DNA from: Streptomyces cyaneochromogenes
GTDB lineage: Bacteria > Actinomycetota > Actinomycetes > Streptomycetales > Streptomycetaceae
DNA: 64,000 nucleotides
Assembly (NCBI RefSeq): GCF_003963535.1
Contig: NZ_CP034539.1
Coordinates: 7,130,001-7,194,000, forward strand
Reading direction: 5' to 3'
Shown here: positions 51,282-60,985 of the stretch, piece after piece
Numbering within the stretch: the first letter of the stretch is position 1
Layout: each line of letters opens with the position of its first letter
Program-made: the position numbers and the translations under genes
Notes under the pieces: generated by a model
Database searches by the model: none
What the model was told of the DNA's origin: nothing
The model's input: only the letters and a program-made list of their open reading frames with translations

Positions 51282-53009
51282 GTGGCGCAGGTGCCGCAGA
51301 CATTCTTCGATGCTCTCGCGGTGCGCACCTGGTGCGGCCTCGCGTTGGAGTCGCTCGGTCGCGCCCGTGAGGAGATCGACGCGATCAACGTCTATCCGGT
51401 GGCCGACGGGGACACCGGGACGAACCTGTACCTGACCGTGGAGTCGGCCGTGGGCGCGGTCGAGGCGGTGTTCGCCGGGTACGAGCTGGATGCCGCGCGC
51501 GCGGGCGCCCCCTCGCTGGCGGACGCCGTGCGCGCGATGGCCCACGGCGCGCTGATAGGCGCCCGGGGGAACTCCGGGACGATCCTCGCGCAGCTGCTGC
51601 GCGGCATGGCGCAGGTGCTCGCCGCCGACGGCGCGTCCGCTCACACCGACGGACCGGGGCTGCGACTGGCGCTGCGGCACGCCGCCGACTCCGCCCGCCA
51701 GGCCGTGGCCCACCCCGTCGAGGGCACGGTCCTCACGGTCGCCGCCGCGGCGGCCGACGCGGCCACCGGGGCCGAGGGGGACTGCGGGACGGTCGCACGG
51801 GCCGCCTACGAGGGGGCGCGGGCGGCGCTCGCCGCGACTCCGGGCCAGCTGGCCGTGCTGGAGCGGGCCGGGGTCGTCGACGCGGGCGGGCGGGGGCTGG
51901 TGGCCGTGCTGGCGGCGCTGGTGGAGACGTTCACGGGGGAGGCGCCCCGGGGGGTTGCCGCCGGGGCCGTGACGGCGGGAAGCGTCGGCGCGGTTCATGT
52001 CCTCGGTGGCCCGCAGGAGCCCGGCGAGCCGGGTGAGTGTGCCGACGGTGCTGTGGGCCATGGGCAGGGCGGCCATGAGCAGGGCGGGCCCGCCTTCGAG
52101 GTGATCTACCTGCTGGAGGCCGACGACGCGGCCGTGGCGCGGCTGCGGGAGCGGCTGGACGCCCTCGGGGACTCGCTCGTCGTGGTCGGGGGCGACGGGC
52201 TGTGGAACGTCCATGTGCACGTCGACGACGCCGGGGCCGCCGTGGAGGCCGGCGTCGAGGCCGGGCGGCCGTACCGGATCCGGATCACCCACTTCGGGGC
52301 CGGTGACGTGCACACCACCGGTGGGGGCCGGCCGCCCCGGGAACGGGCCCAGCGCGCCGTGGTCGCCGTCGTGCCCGGCGAGGGTCTGGACGGGCTGTAC
52401 CGCGAAGCCGGAGCGACGACCGTCCTCGCCCGCCCCGGGGAGCCGCCCGCGAGCGGGGAGCTCGTGGAGGCCGTACGGCGTGCCCACGCGCGCGAGGTCG
52501 TGCTGCTGCCCAACGACGCCGAGCTGCGCCACACCGCCGCGGCGGCGGCCGAGCAGGCCCGCGCGGAGGGCATCCGCGTCGCGCTGATCCCGACCCGCTC
52601 GGCGGTCCAGGGCATCGCGGCGCTGGCCGTGCACGAGGCGGAACGCCGCTTCGACGAGGACGTCGTGTCGATGACCTCGGCGGCCGGCGCGACGCGCTAC
52701 GCCGAGGTCGCCGTCGCCGAACGCCAGTCGTGGACCATGGCCGGCATCTGCCAGGCCGGGGACGTCCTCGGCCTCATCGACGGCGACGTGGCCGTGATCG
52801 GCTCGGACGTCACGGCCACCGCCGAGACCGTGCTCGACCGCATGCTCGCGGCCGGCGGCGAACTCGTCACGCTCGTCCTCGGCGACGAGGCGCCGGAGGC
52901 GATCGCCGACCACCTCGAGGCACGCGTGCGTGAGTCGTATCTCGCCGTCGACACGGTGGTGTACCGGGGCGGGCGGCAAGGGGCGTTGCTGCTCATCGGC
53001 GTGGAGTGA
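51282..53009 (+). CDS. DAK2-domain kinase, FakA/YloV-like
   Basis: A 575-residue protein. The N-terminal DAK2 (DhaL-like) domain has the Mg-ATP motif NVYPVADGDTGTNLYLTV (about 33-50) and GARGNSGTILAQLLRG. The central part is FakA-like (GDGLWNVHVHVDDAGAAVEA). The C-terminal domain carries VVLLPNDAELRHTAAAAAEQ and GEPPASGELVEAV. In Firmicutes FakA phosphorylates fatty acids bound to FakB; in actinomycetes the role is less clear. A short Gly/His-rich insertion (GQGGHEQGG) lies about residue 265. GTG 51282 has AAGGAGG 7 bases upstream. It converges on the TPR gene. Confidence 0.88.
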   Translation: MAQVPQTFFDALAVRTWCGLALESLGRAREEIDAINVYPVADGDTGTNLYLTVESAVGAVEAVFAGYELDAARAGAPSLADAVRAMAHGALIGARGNSGTILAQLLRGMAQVLAADGASAHTDGPGLRLALRHAADSARQAVAHPVEGTVLTVAAAAADAATGAEGDCGTVARAAYEGARAALAATPGQLAVLERAGVVDAGGRGLVAVLAALVETFTGEAPRGVAAGAVTAGSVGAVHVLGGPQEPGEPGECADGAVGHGQGGHEQGGPAFEVIYLLEADDAAVARLRERLDALGDSLVVVGGDGLWNVHVHVDDAGAAVEAGVEAGRPYRIRITHFGAGDVHTTGGGRPPRERAQRAVVAVVPGEGLDGLYREAGATTVLARPGEPPASGELVEAVRRAHAREVVLLPNDAELRHTAAAAAEQARAEGIRVALIPTRSAVQGIAALAVHEAERRFDEDVVSMTSAAGATRYAEVAVAERQSWTMAGICQAGDVLGLIDGDVAVIGSDVTATAETVLDRMLAAGGELVTLVLGDEAPEAIADHLEARVRESYLAVDTVVYRGGRQGALLLIGVE

Positions 53010-53028
53010 GCCGACCCGCGGCCGCGCG

Positions 53029-56025
53029 TCACTCCTTGTCCTGCTCCGCGTCGGCCTGCTCCCGCACCACCTGGAGCATCTGCTCGGCCTCCGCCCGCCG
53101 CTCCAGTGCCGCCTCGTCCCCCTCCTCGGCACGGTCGTACGCCGCCAGCACCGCACGCGCGCGTGCCGCGGCCCGTTCCGGGCGGCTCAGGTCGGCCTCC
53201 AGCCAGCCCGCGGCGAGTTCGGCGCCCGTGCGGCTGTGCAGGGCGTCGTCGCCGAGGGAGGCGAAGACCGCGACGGCCCGTGTCATCCGGGACAGGGCCT
53301 CCTCCAGCGAGGCCTGGATCGACTCGTCCTCGGCGTCCTCCGCGGCGGACCGGGCCAGGAGGTCGCCGAACTGGCGGTGGGTGTGGCCGAGTTCGGCGGT
53401 GAGCCGCTGCCGCGCCTCGTCGTCGTCCACGGCGTCCAGCGCCGCCGCGCACTCCTCGACCGCGCTCGCCATCAAAGCGGCCGCCGCGTCGTTCCTGTCC
53501 TGAGCCTGCGCCTCCTCCACGCGCAACGCCAGCCATGCGCGTGCGCGCAGCGCGCGGACGAGACCGTGGACGTTGCCGAGGGAGCGCCACAGCGTGCCCG
53601 CGCGCGCGTAGGCCTGGTCCGCGTCGGCCGGCAGCCCCGCGTGGCCGAGCGATTCGGCGGCGAGGTGGGCGAGCGTGGCGTGGTCGTGCTGCTCGGGCCA
53701 GTGCCGGGCGATCTCGGCGGCCTGCAACCGGCGTTCGGCCGCGGCGTGGTGTTCGCCGAGCTCGCTCAGGCAGTCGCCGAGCCACCACTGCGTCTGGACG
53801 ACCGCCCCGTCACCGTGCGTCTCGGCGTTCAGGTCGGGCAGCGCCGACTCCAGCACCTCGGCGGCCTCGGCGAACCGCCCCTGCCGCAGCAGGAACCCGC
53901 CGAGCTGCTGCCGTGCCCAGGCGCCCAGCGTGCGACTCTCGCCCGCCTCGTCGGCCCAGTGCGCTGCCTCCAGGGCGTGTTCGGCGGCCTCCTCGGACAG
54001 CCCCCGGCCGCCGAGCACCTCGGCCAGCTGGAGATGCAGCTGGGCCCGCCCCGGGGCCTCCAGATGCGGCCCGCCGTGCTCCAGGGCCGCCCGCAGCGCC
54101 CGCTCGGCCTCCGCCGTGTCGCCGAGGTGGTGCGCGAGCCCGGCCAGCCGCGCCTCGTACTCCACCGCGAACCACGGCAGCCCCGCCCCGACGAACGCCG
54201 CCGAGGCCCGCGCGAACAGCTCCGCGGCCCCCTCCACGTCCCCGGTGAGCGCCGCCAGCTCCGCGAGCATCGCCCGCGCCTCCGCGGCCCGCGAGGCGAG
54301 CCGTACGTCGTCCTCTGCCTGCCCGTCGACGAGTGCGAGCACCTCACGGGCCGCGGTCTCGGCGTCGGCCGCGGCGGCCCGCGGCACGGAGTCCTCCGGC
54401 ACGGCGGCCGCCGCCTCGTGCACCCGCCGCATCAGAATCCGCGCCCGGCTCATCAGGACCGCCGCGGTCTGCCGTACGCCCGTGCCGTCCTCGGCGTACA
54501 GCGCGAGCACCTGGTCGTACAGGCCGGCGATCACCGTGCGGGCCTGCGCCACCTCGCCCGTGAGAGCGCGTACGTACGCTCCACGCGCGCGTGCCGCCAG
54601 CGCCTCCCCGGGGTCGCCCGCCTCCGCGTACAGCTCGGCGGCCTCCTCGAAGAGGTCGATGCCCTCGGGGCCCAGATCCATCGCCCGGTGGTCGGTGATC
54701 TCCGCGCGGTCGAGGGCGGCGAGCTCGGCGCCCCGGGCGGCTCGGGAGACGGCCGCCCAGGCCTCGATGGCGTTCGGCTGGAGGGTGTCCGACAGCCGCC
54801 GCGCCTCGGCGATCAGCGCGGGCAGGTCGGGCTCCGCGTCCTGCGGCACATCGGCGACGGCCGTCGCGGGCGGGGACACCGCCGTCGGCCGGGCCGCCGT
54901 ACGCACCCCCAGCGGCAGCCGCTCCACCAGCGGCCGCTGGTCCATACGCGCGCGTGCCCGCTCGCTGATGTGTGCTGTGCCGTTGCGCTCGTCGAAGCGC
55001 GCTGCCAGCCCGAGGGCCTCCTCGCGCGCGTGGGCGGCGAGTTCGCGGGCGGTCCAGGCACGGTCCGCAGGACCGGAGACCTGCCGGTCGCCCAGCCCGA
55101 GCTCGGTCAGGCGGTCCATGAGCAGGGCCACCACGGTCATGAACTCCAGCTTGCTGCGCGGATGCCCGTCGTCCGTGAAGTACGCAGGCCGCTGCGCGAG
55201 CAGCTCCAGGCCACGGGCCTCGTTGCCGGTCAGCGCACAGAACTCCACGTGGTCCGCGTACGCCCCGCGCATGCTCTCCATGGTCCGTACGAGCCGGAAA
55301 CCCCGCAGATGGTGGGCGCGGGCCTCGTCCACGCGGCCCAGACGCAGCAGCGGCGCCAGCGAGGACGCGAGGACGGTGTGCGGCTCGTGGGCGCAGGTGA
55401 ACTCGCCCTGCAGGACCGGGGCCCACAGCCGCAGCGCCTCCGCGTCCCGGCCCCGCTCCGCCTGCCACCACCCCTGCCCGTGCAGTTCGCACGCGTGGCA
55501 GTCGGCCATGCTGTCGCGGTCGGCGGCCAGCCAGGCGCCGTACGCCCGCTCCGCGCGCGGGACGTCACCGACATGCGCGGCCACGCTGAACTCCGCACCG
55601 CGCACGGCCCGTTCGGAGTGCCCGGCGAGCCGGTAGCGGTGCTCCATCTCGCCGAGCCACTTCTCGACGGAGGCGAGCGGGATGTGCGGCTGGTCGAGCA
55701 TGCCGGACGACATCCACTTGAAGACCCAGTGCAGCGAGTGCGTCTCGTACACGTCGAAGTCCTCGGGCCGCTCGTCCCACATGCGCAGCAGACGCGCGAA
55801 GGGGACGAACATCTTGTCCTTCTCGGAGCTGTAGTTGTAGACCTTCAGCTGGTGTCCGAGCGCCTCGATCACCGCGAGCGGGATGTTCAGCTTCTCGGCC
55901 TCGGCGAGCAGCTGCTCCGCGCGCGCGTTGCGGGCCGGACCCTCCGGCTCCTCGGAGTTCTCCGCCATCGCCCGGCGCAGCGAGTCGAAGGCGGTGATCC
56001 CGTCGGCTCCGTCGATCCCGCTCAT
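53029..56025 (-). CDS. Large TPR-repeat protein coupled to an Hsp90-family ATPase
   Basis: A 998-residue, Ala/Glu-rich protein, helical throughout. Its first 230 residues have a distinct non-repeat part (LLRMWDERPEDFDVYETHSL, LHWVFKWMSSGML). From about 330 on it is a superhelix of tetratricopeptide-type helix pairs, such as ALEHGGPHLEAPGRAQLHLQ and GRFAEAAEVLESALPDLNAE, with at least ten units by eye. No catalytic motif or signal is seen. ATG 56025 follows GGAGGG by 6 bases and overlaps the Hsp90 stop (ATGA), so the two are made together. In eukaryotes TPR proteins act as Hsp90 co-chaperones; an analogous partnership here is inference. Confidence 0.85.
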   Translation of the reverse strand: MSGIDGADGITAFDSLRRAMAENSEEPEGPARNARAEQLLAEAEKLNIPLAVIEALGHQLKVYNYSSEKDKMFVPFARLLRMWDERPEDFDVYETHSLHWVFKWMSSGMLDQPHIPLASVEKWLGEMEHRYRLAGHSERAVRGAEFSVAAHVGDVPRAERAYGAWLAADRDSMADCHACELHGQGWWQAERGRDAEALRLWAPVLQGEFTCAHEPHTVLASSLAPLLRLGRVDEARAHHLRGFRLVRTMESMRGAYADHVEFCALTGNEARGLELLAQRPAYFTDDGHPRSKLEFMTVVALLMDRLTELGLGDRQVSGPADRAWTARELAAHAREEALGLAARFDERNGTAHISERARARMDQRPLVERLPLGVRTAARPTAVSPPATAVADVPQDAEPDLPALIAEARRLSDTLQPNAIEAWAAVSRAARGAELAALDRAEITDHRAMDLGPEGIDLFEEAAELYAEAGDPGEALAARARGAYVRALTGEVAQARTVIAGLYDQVLALYAEDGTGVRQTAAVLMSRARILMRRVHEAAAAVPEDSVPRAAAADAETAAREVLALVDGQAEDDVRLASRAAEARAMLAELAALTGDVEGAAELFARASAAFVGAGLPWFAVEYEARLAGLAHHLGDTAEAERALRAALEHGGPHLEAPGRAQLHLQLAEVLGGRGLSEEAAEHALEAAHWADEAGESRTLGAWARQQLGGFLLRQGRFAEAAEVLESALPDLNAETHGDGAVVQTQWWLGDCLSELGEHHAAAERRLQAAEIARHWPEQHDHATLAHLAAESLGHAGLPADADQAYARAGTLWRSLGNVHGLVRALRARAWLALRVEEAQAQDRNDAAAALMASAVEECAAALDAVDDDEARQRLTAELGHTHRQFGDLLARSAAEDAEDESIQASLEEALSRMTRAVAVFASLGDDALHSRTGAELAAGWLEADLSRPERAAARARAVLAAYDRAEEGDEAALERRAEAEQMLQVVREQADAEQDKE

Positions 56026-57860
56026 GAGCGGCCCTCCTCGCCGTTCGTGGCCCACTCCAGCAGACCGATGAAGGCCCGGTTCAGCAGCGCCGAGTCCGCG
56101 GGCCTGAGCGGGCGCTGCGCCATCAGCAGCGCCTGCCCGTAGAGGGACTCGGTCGCGGTGCCGATGAGCTCCGGATCGCCCAGTGAACTGATCCGCCGGA
56201 TCAGCGGGTTGAGGTTGTTCAGCACGAGACGCGCGCGTGGCGCGCTGCCGCGCAGCGAGCCCAGGATGCCCGCCCACAGGTCGTCGGCCTGTTCCTCCGC
56301 CTCCGCGCGCGCCTGCTCGTGCCGGGCCGCCCGGTCGTCGAGGTGCAGCGCGGGCACGGACAGCGGATGGAAGGCGCGCAGGACGACGTCACAGCCCAGG
56401 GGGTCGAGCCTGGCCCGCGCGGCCGCGAGGAAGCCCGACAGGGCCAGTTCCTCGGCCGGGTCGACGGCGTCCAGGTGGGCGGTCACGGTGTCCGCGTCCA
56501 GCTCGGCGACGACCGTCCCGGGCCGCACCGACGGCAGCGCCTCGACCAGCTCGCTGTCGTATGTGTAACCGCCGTTGATCACCCCGACGCCCTGCGCGGA
56601 CGCGATCGGCGCGACCTGGCGGTACTCCTCGACGGTCCGCGTGAAGTGCACCACCGGGTGCCGCTGGGCGAACTCCTCCAGGGACAGCCGCCCGTCGGTC
56701 GTCTCGAAGGGCAGCCACGGCAGCATCGTGCGCAGCATCTCCTTGTCGTGCCGCGCGAGCGACTTCACGCCCAGGTGGTGCACGGACAGGAAGGCCGCCA
56801 GCCGTTCCGGATCACCGGCCGCCAGCCCGGTCAGCCAGGACCGAATCCTTTCGCCGAGCGCCTCCCGCACGGCCGCCAGCGTCTCGTCCTCGTACAGCGA
56901 CTCGCGCGAGGCCGTGGGCCGCAGGCTGTCCGTGTCGAGCACGCACCGCACGAAGAACGCCCAGTCCGGCAGCAGCTGTTCGGCCCGCTCGGTCAGCAGC
57001 ATGCCCTTGAGGTGGACGCGATGGCCGGCCCGCTGGGCGGGGCTGACCGCCGAGGGAAGGACGTACGCCACGCCGCGGATCCCCGCGAGCGGCACGTCCA
57101 GCGTGATGGAGTCCAGCGGCGTGAAGCCGAACAGGTCGTGACAGTGCCGGGCCAGGGCCACCCGTCGGTTGGCGGGGGAGGGGTACGGCCGGTCCCAGGG
57201 CGCCGGCAGGTCGGTGACCGCCTCGTCGCCGACCCGGACGTCGTACGGCAGCAGTGAGCCGAAGTCCCGCGCCAGCGCCAGGACGCGGCCCTCGGCCAGC
57301 CATTCGGCGGCACCGGCCCGCGCCACCAGGTGCACGGTGGTGCCCGGTTCGGCGCGGGCGTCGTCCGGCAGCGTCCGCACGGTGTACGAACCGTCGTCCG
57401 TGGCCGTCCACTCCACGGGCGGCGCCTGCGGCGTACGGGCGCTGCGGCTGACCACCCGGATCCGCTCCGCGACCACGAAACAGGCCAGCAGACCGATGCC
57501 GAACTGCCCCAGGAAGTCGGACCGGGCCTCCTGCAGACCCTCGGCACGCTTGGAGCTGCGGCCGATCGTCGCGAGGAGGTCGTGCACGTCCGCCTCGGTC
57601 AGCCCGACCCCGGAGTCCTCGACCCGCAGGGCGCCCGCGTCGGCGTACAGCCGCACCTTGGCCGGCGCGCCCGGCTCCTCGGCACGTCTGGCGGTGATGG
57701 CGTCGACCGCGTTCTGCAGCAGCTCGCGCAGGTAGACCTTCGGACTGGAGTAGAGGTGGTGGGAGAGCAGGTCCACCAGACCACGCAGGTCGACCTGGAA
57801 CGTATGAGGTGGCTGGGACGGCTGAGGTGCCTGGGATGACTGTGAGGTCTGGGAGTCCAT
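56022..57860 (-). CDS. Hsp90 (HtpG)-family ATPase
   Basis: A 612-residue chaperone-like protein. The GHKL ATPase domain (about 20-215) keeps the key residues: Glu46 and Asn50 in LRELLQNAVDAITA, Asp82 in VEDSGVGLTEADVHDL, and the lid glycines FLGQFGIGLLACFVVAE. The middle-domain catalytic Arg (about 319) is in LRPTASRESLYEDE, as in HtpG. The C-terminal dimerisation domain is more divergent, ending WATNGEEGRS. An N-terminal Gln/Ser/Pro linker (about 1-20) is unusual. ATG 57860 starts it. The adjacent, overlapping TPR gene and location between DAK2 and recG make this a specialised form, not the housekeeping htpG. Confidence 0.9.
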   Translation of the reverse strand: MDSQTSQSSQAPQPSQPPHTFQVDLRGLVDLLSHHLYSSPKVYLRELLQNAVDAITARRAEEPGAPAKVRLYADAGALRVEDSGVGLTEADVHDLLATIGRSSKRAEGLQEARSDFLGQFGIGLLACFVVAERIRVVSRSARTPQAPPVEWTATDDGSYTVRTLPDDARAEPGTTVHLVARAGAAEWLAEGRVLALARDFGSLLPYDVRVGDEAVTDLPAPWDRPYPSPANRRVALARHCHDLFGFTPLDSITLDVPLAGIRGVAYVLPSAVSPAQRAGHRVHLKGMLLTERAEQLLPDWAFFVRCVLDTDSLRPTASRESLYEDETLAAVREALGERIRSWLTGLAAGDPERLAAFLSVHHLGVKSLARHDKEMLRTMLPWLPFETTDGRLSLEEFAQRHPVVHFTRTVEEYRQVAPIASAQGVGVINGGYTYDSELVEALPSVRPGTVVAELDADTVTAHLDAVDPAEELALSGFLAAARARLDPLGCDVVLRAFHPLSVPALHLDDRAARHEQARAEAEEQADDLWAGILGSLRGSAPRARLVLNNLNPLIRRISSLGDPELIGTATESLYGQALLMAQRPLRPADSALLNRAFIGLLEWATNGEEGRS

Positions 57861-58050
57861 CGTCGCAGCGCCGGTGGGGGGACTTGTCGACGGCGCGGGG
57901 TCGGGCGGTCCCGGTGAGGCGGTGACCGCGAAAGGATGGCCGGAGCGCGCCATCCTAGGGCCGGAACGAACCGGCTGACCAGGGGTTTCCGGGACGTTTA
58001 CCTGCACGGCCCACGCGACCTCTACGGCATTGTCAGTGGCGTGGTGTGGA

Positions 58051-60264
58051 ATGGATCTCGTGCCCGCACTGGAAGAACCACTGAAGAAAGTGCTCGGCCC
58101 TCCCACCGCGAAGGTGATGGCCGAGCATCTCGGCCTGCACACCGTCGGTGACCTGCTGCACCACTACCCGCGCAGATACGAGGAGCGAGGCCAGCTCACC
58201 CACCTCGCCGACCTCCCGATGGACGAACACGTCACGGTGGTCGCCCAGGTCGCCGACGCCCGCCTGCACACGTTCGCCTCCTCCAAGGCCCCACGCGGCA
58301 AGGGCCAGCGCCTTGAAGTCACGATCACCGACGGCAGCGGCCGGCTCCAACTGGTCTTCTTCGGCAACGGCGTTCACAAGCCCCACAAGGAGCTCCTGCC
58401 GGGCACCCGCGCGATGTTCGCGGGCAAGGTCTCCGTCTTCAACCGCCGTCTGCAACTGGCCCATCCGGCATACGAGTTGCTGCGGGGCGCCGACGACGAC
58501 CAGGCCGCGGAAACCGTGGAGACCTGGGCCGGCGCGCTGATCCCCATCTACCCCGCCACCGCCAAGCTGGAGTCCTGGAAGATCGGCAAGGCGATCCAGA
58601 CGGTCCTGCCGAGCGCCCAGGAGGCGGTCGATCCGCTCCCGGACACCCTCCGCGAGGGCCGCGGCCTGGTCCCGCTCCCCGAGGCCCTGCTCAAGATCCA
58701 CCGCCCGCACACCAAGGCCGACATCGAGGACGCCCGCTCCCGCCTCAAGTGGGACGAGGCCTTCGTCCTCCAGGTGGCCCTGGCCCGCCGACGCCACGCC
58801 GACGCCCAACTCCCGGCGGTCGCCCGCAGGCCAAGCCCCGACGGCCTCCTCACGGCCTTCGACGACCGTCTCCCCTTCACCCTCACTCAGGGCCAGCAGA
58901 AGGTCTCGAAAGAGATCTTCGACGACCTGGCGACCGAGCATCCGATGCACCGGCTGCTGCAGGGAGAGGTGGGATCGGGCAAGACCTTGGTGGCGCTGCG
59001 CGCCATGCTCGCCGTCGTCGACGCCGGCGGTCAGGCCGCGATGCTCGCGCCCACCGAGGTGCTGGCCCAGCAGCACCACCGCTCCGTCGTCGAGATGATG
59101 GGCGAGCTGGCCGAGGGCGGGATGCTGGGCGGGGCCGAGCAGGCCACGAAGGTGGTGTTGCTGACCGGCTCCATGGGCGCGGCCGCCCGCCGCCAGGCTC
59201 TGCTCGACCTGGTCACGGGAGAGGCCGGGATCGTGATCGGCACGCACGCGCTGATCGAGGACAAGGTGCAGTTCCACGACCTCGGGCTGGTCGTCGTGGA
59301 CGAGCAGCACCGGTTCGGCGTCGAACAGCGCGACGCCCTGCGCGGCAAGGGCAAGCAGCCGCCCCACCTGCTCGTCATGACGGCAACGCCCATCCCGCGC
59401 ACCGTCGCCATGACGGTCTTCGGTGACCTGGAGACCTCGGTCCTCGATCAGCTCCCGGCCGGTCGCTCCCCGATCGCCAGCCATGTCGTCCCGGCCGCCG
59501 ACAAGCCCCACTTCCTGGCCCGCACCTGGGAGCGCGTGCGGGAGGAGGTCGGCAACGGCCATCAGGCGTACGTCGTCTGCCCCCGCATCGGCGACGAGGA
59601 GGACGACCCGAAGAAGGCGAAGAAGTCCCCCGAGGACGAGGCCGAGAAGCGTCCCCCGCTGGCCGTCCTCGACGTGGCCGACCAGCTCTCCAAGGGGCCC
59701 CTGAGCGGCATCGAGGTCGAGGTCCTGCACGGCCGTATGCACCCCGACGACAAGGACGCCGTCATGCGCCGCTTCGCCGCCGGCGAGACCGGTGTCCTGG
59801 TCGCCACGACGGTCATCGAGGTCGGCGTGAACGTCCCCAACGCCACCGCGATGGTGATCATGGACGCCGACCGCTTCGGCGTCTCCCAGCTCCACCAGCT
59901 GCGCGGCCGCGTCGGCCGAGGCTCGGCGGCGGGCCTGTGCCTCCTGGTCACCGAGATGCCGGAGGCCAGCGCGGCCCGCCAGCGCCTCAACGCGGTCGCC
60001 TCCACCCTCGACGGCTTCGAGCTCTCCCGCATCGACCTGGAACAGCGCCGTGAGGGCGACGTCCTGGGACAGGCCCAGTCGGGCGCGCGGACCTCCCTGA
60101 AGGTCCTCGCCGTCATCGAGGACGAGGAGATCATCGCGGAGGCCCGGGAAGAGGCGGCGGCGATCGTGGCGGCCGATCCCGAGCTGACCGGTCTCCCGGG
60201 CCTGCGCACGGCCCTGGACGCCCTCTTGGACGAGGAAAGGGAGCAGTACTTGGAAAAGGGGTGA
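58051..60264 (+). CDS. recG: ATP-dependent DNA helicase RecG
   Basis: A 737-residue branch-migration helicase that remodels stalled replication forks. The N-terminal OB wedge domain spans about 55-145. Walker A is LQGEVGSGKTLVALRAML (about 305-322), the DEQH box is VVVDEQHRFGVEQRDAL, motif III is TATPIPRTVAM, and motif VI is HQLRGRVGRGSAAGLCLL. The ATG at 58051 is used; GTG 58060 is an alternative. An acidic/Lys insertion (DEEDDPKKAKKSPEDEAEK, about 511-529) in the second helicase domain is longer than usual. Confidence 0.95.
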   Translation: MDLVPALEEPLKKVLGPPTAKVMAEHLGLHTVGDLLHHYPRRYEERGQLTHLADLPMDEHVTVVAQVADARLHTFASSKAPRGKGQRLEVTITDGSGRLQLVFFGNGVHKPHKELLPGTRAMFAGKVSVFNRRLQLAHPAYELLRGADDDQAAETVETWAGALIPIYPATAKLESWKIGKAIQTVLPSAQEAVDPLPDTLREGRGLVPLPEALLKIHRPHTKADIEDARSRLKWDEAFVLQVALARRRHADAQLPAVARRPSPDGLLTAFDDRLPFTLTQGQQKVSKEIFDDLATEHPMHRLLQGEVGSGKTLVALRAMLAVVDAGGQAAMLAPTEVLAQQHHRSVVEMMGELAEGGMLGGAEQATKVVLLTGSMGAAARRQALLDLVTGEAGIVIGTHALIEDKVQFHDLGLVVVDEQHRFGVEQRDALRGKGKQPPHLLVMTATPIPRTVAMTVFGDLETSVLDQLPAGRSPIASHVVPAADKPHFLARTWERVREEVGNGHQAYVVCPRIGDEEDDPKKAKKSPEDEAEKRPPLAVLDVADQLSKGPLSGIEVEVLHGRMHPDDKDAVMRRFAAGETGVLVATTVIEVGVNVPNATAMVIMDADRFGVSQLHQLRGRVGRGSAAGLCLLVTEMPEASAARQRLNAVASTLDGFELSRIDLEQRREGDVLGQAQSGARTSLKVLAVIEDEEIIAEAREEAAAIVAADPELTGLPGLRTALDALLDEEREQYLEKG

Positions 60265-60371
60265 GGGCTGCCCACCCAGGGGCGCGGGGCCGTAATCCCT
60301 ATGCGGCTACCGCCGCGCGGGCACGACCAGCCACACTGATACCCAAAGACGCCCACGAACAAGGACCGCAG

Positions 60372-60959
60372 ATGACCCGCGTGATCGCCGGCGCAGCCGG
60401 CGGACGCCGCCTGGCCGTCCCGCCAGGGACCGGCACCCGCCCCACCTCCGACCGCGCACGCGAAGGTCTCTTCTCCACCTGGCAGTCCCTCCTCGGCGGC
60501 CCCCTGGAAGGCGAACGGGTCCTCGACCTGTACGCGGGCTCGGGCGCGGTCGGCCTGGAGGCCCTCTCCCGCGGCGCGGGCCACACCCTCCTCGTCGAGG
60601 CCGACGCAAGAGCCGCCCGCGTCGTCCGCGAGAACGTGAAGAATCTCGGCCTCCCCGGCGCCGAGGTGAGGGCAGGCAAAGCCGAACAGATCATCCAGTC
60701 ACCGGCGCCGGCAGACCCGTACGACATCGTCTTCCTCGACCCCCCGTACGCCGTCACGGACGACGATCTTCGCGAGATTCTCCTCACACTCCGCTCAGGG
60801 GGCTGGCTCGCGCCGGAGGCGCTCGTCACCGTGGAGCGCAGCACCAGAGGCGGTGAATTCGGGTGGCCGGACGGCTTCGAAGCGCTCCGGGCCCGTCGTT
60901 ACGGCGAGGGAACGTTTTGGTACGGTCGCGCCGCCTCTACGTGCGAAGACGCACGATGA
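60372..60959 (+). CDS. rsmD: 16S rRNA (guanine966-N2)-methyltransferase
   Basis: A 195-residue SAM-dependent methyltransferase. It starts MTRVIAGAAGGRRLAVPPGT, has TRPTSDRAREGLFSTWQSLL, SAM motif VLDLYAGSGAVGLEALSRGA, and catalytic (D/N)PPY in DIVFLDPPYAV. It modifies G966 in the 30S subunit. Its stop overlaps a possible ATG start of coaD (ATGA at 60956). ATG 60372 follows AGGACCGCAG. Confidence 0.94.
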   Translation: MTRVIAGAAGGRRLAVPPGTGTRPTSDRAREGLFSTWQSLLGGPLEGERVLDLYAGSGAVGLEALSRGAGHTLLVEADARAARVVRENVKNLGLPGAEVRAGKAEQIIQSPAPADPYDIVFLDPPYAVTDDDLREILLTLRSGGWLAPEALVTVERSTRGGEFGWPDGFEALRARRYGEGTFWYGRAASTCEDAR

Positions 60960-60985
60960 CCGGACCGGAGAGCGAGGGATCACAA

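Noticed and set aside
52930..56142. A 1070-codon plus-strand open frame opposite the TPR gene
   Set aside because: The minus-strand TPR repeats, ribosome site and coupling to the Hsp90 gene decide the strand.
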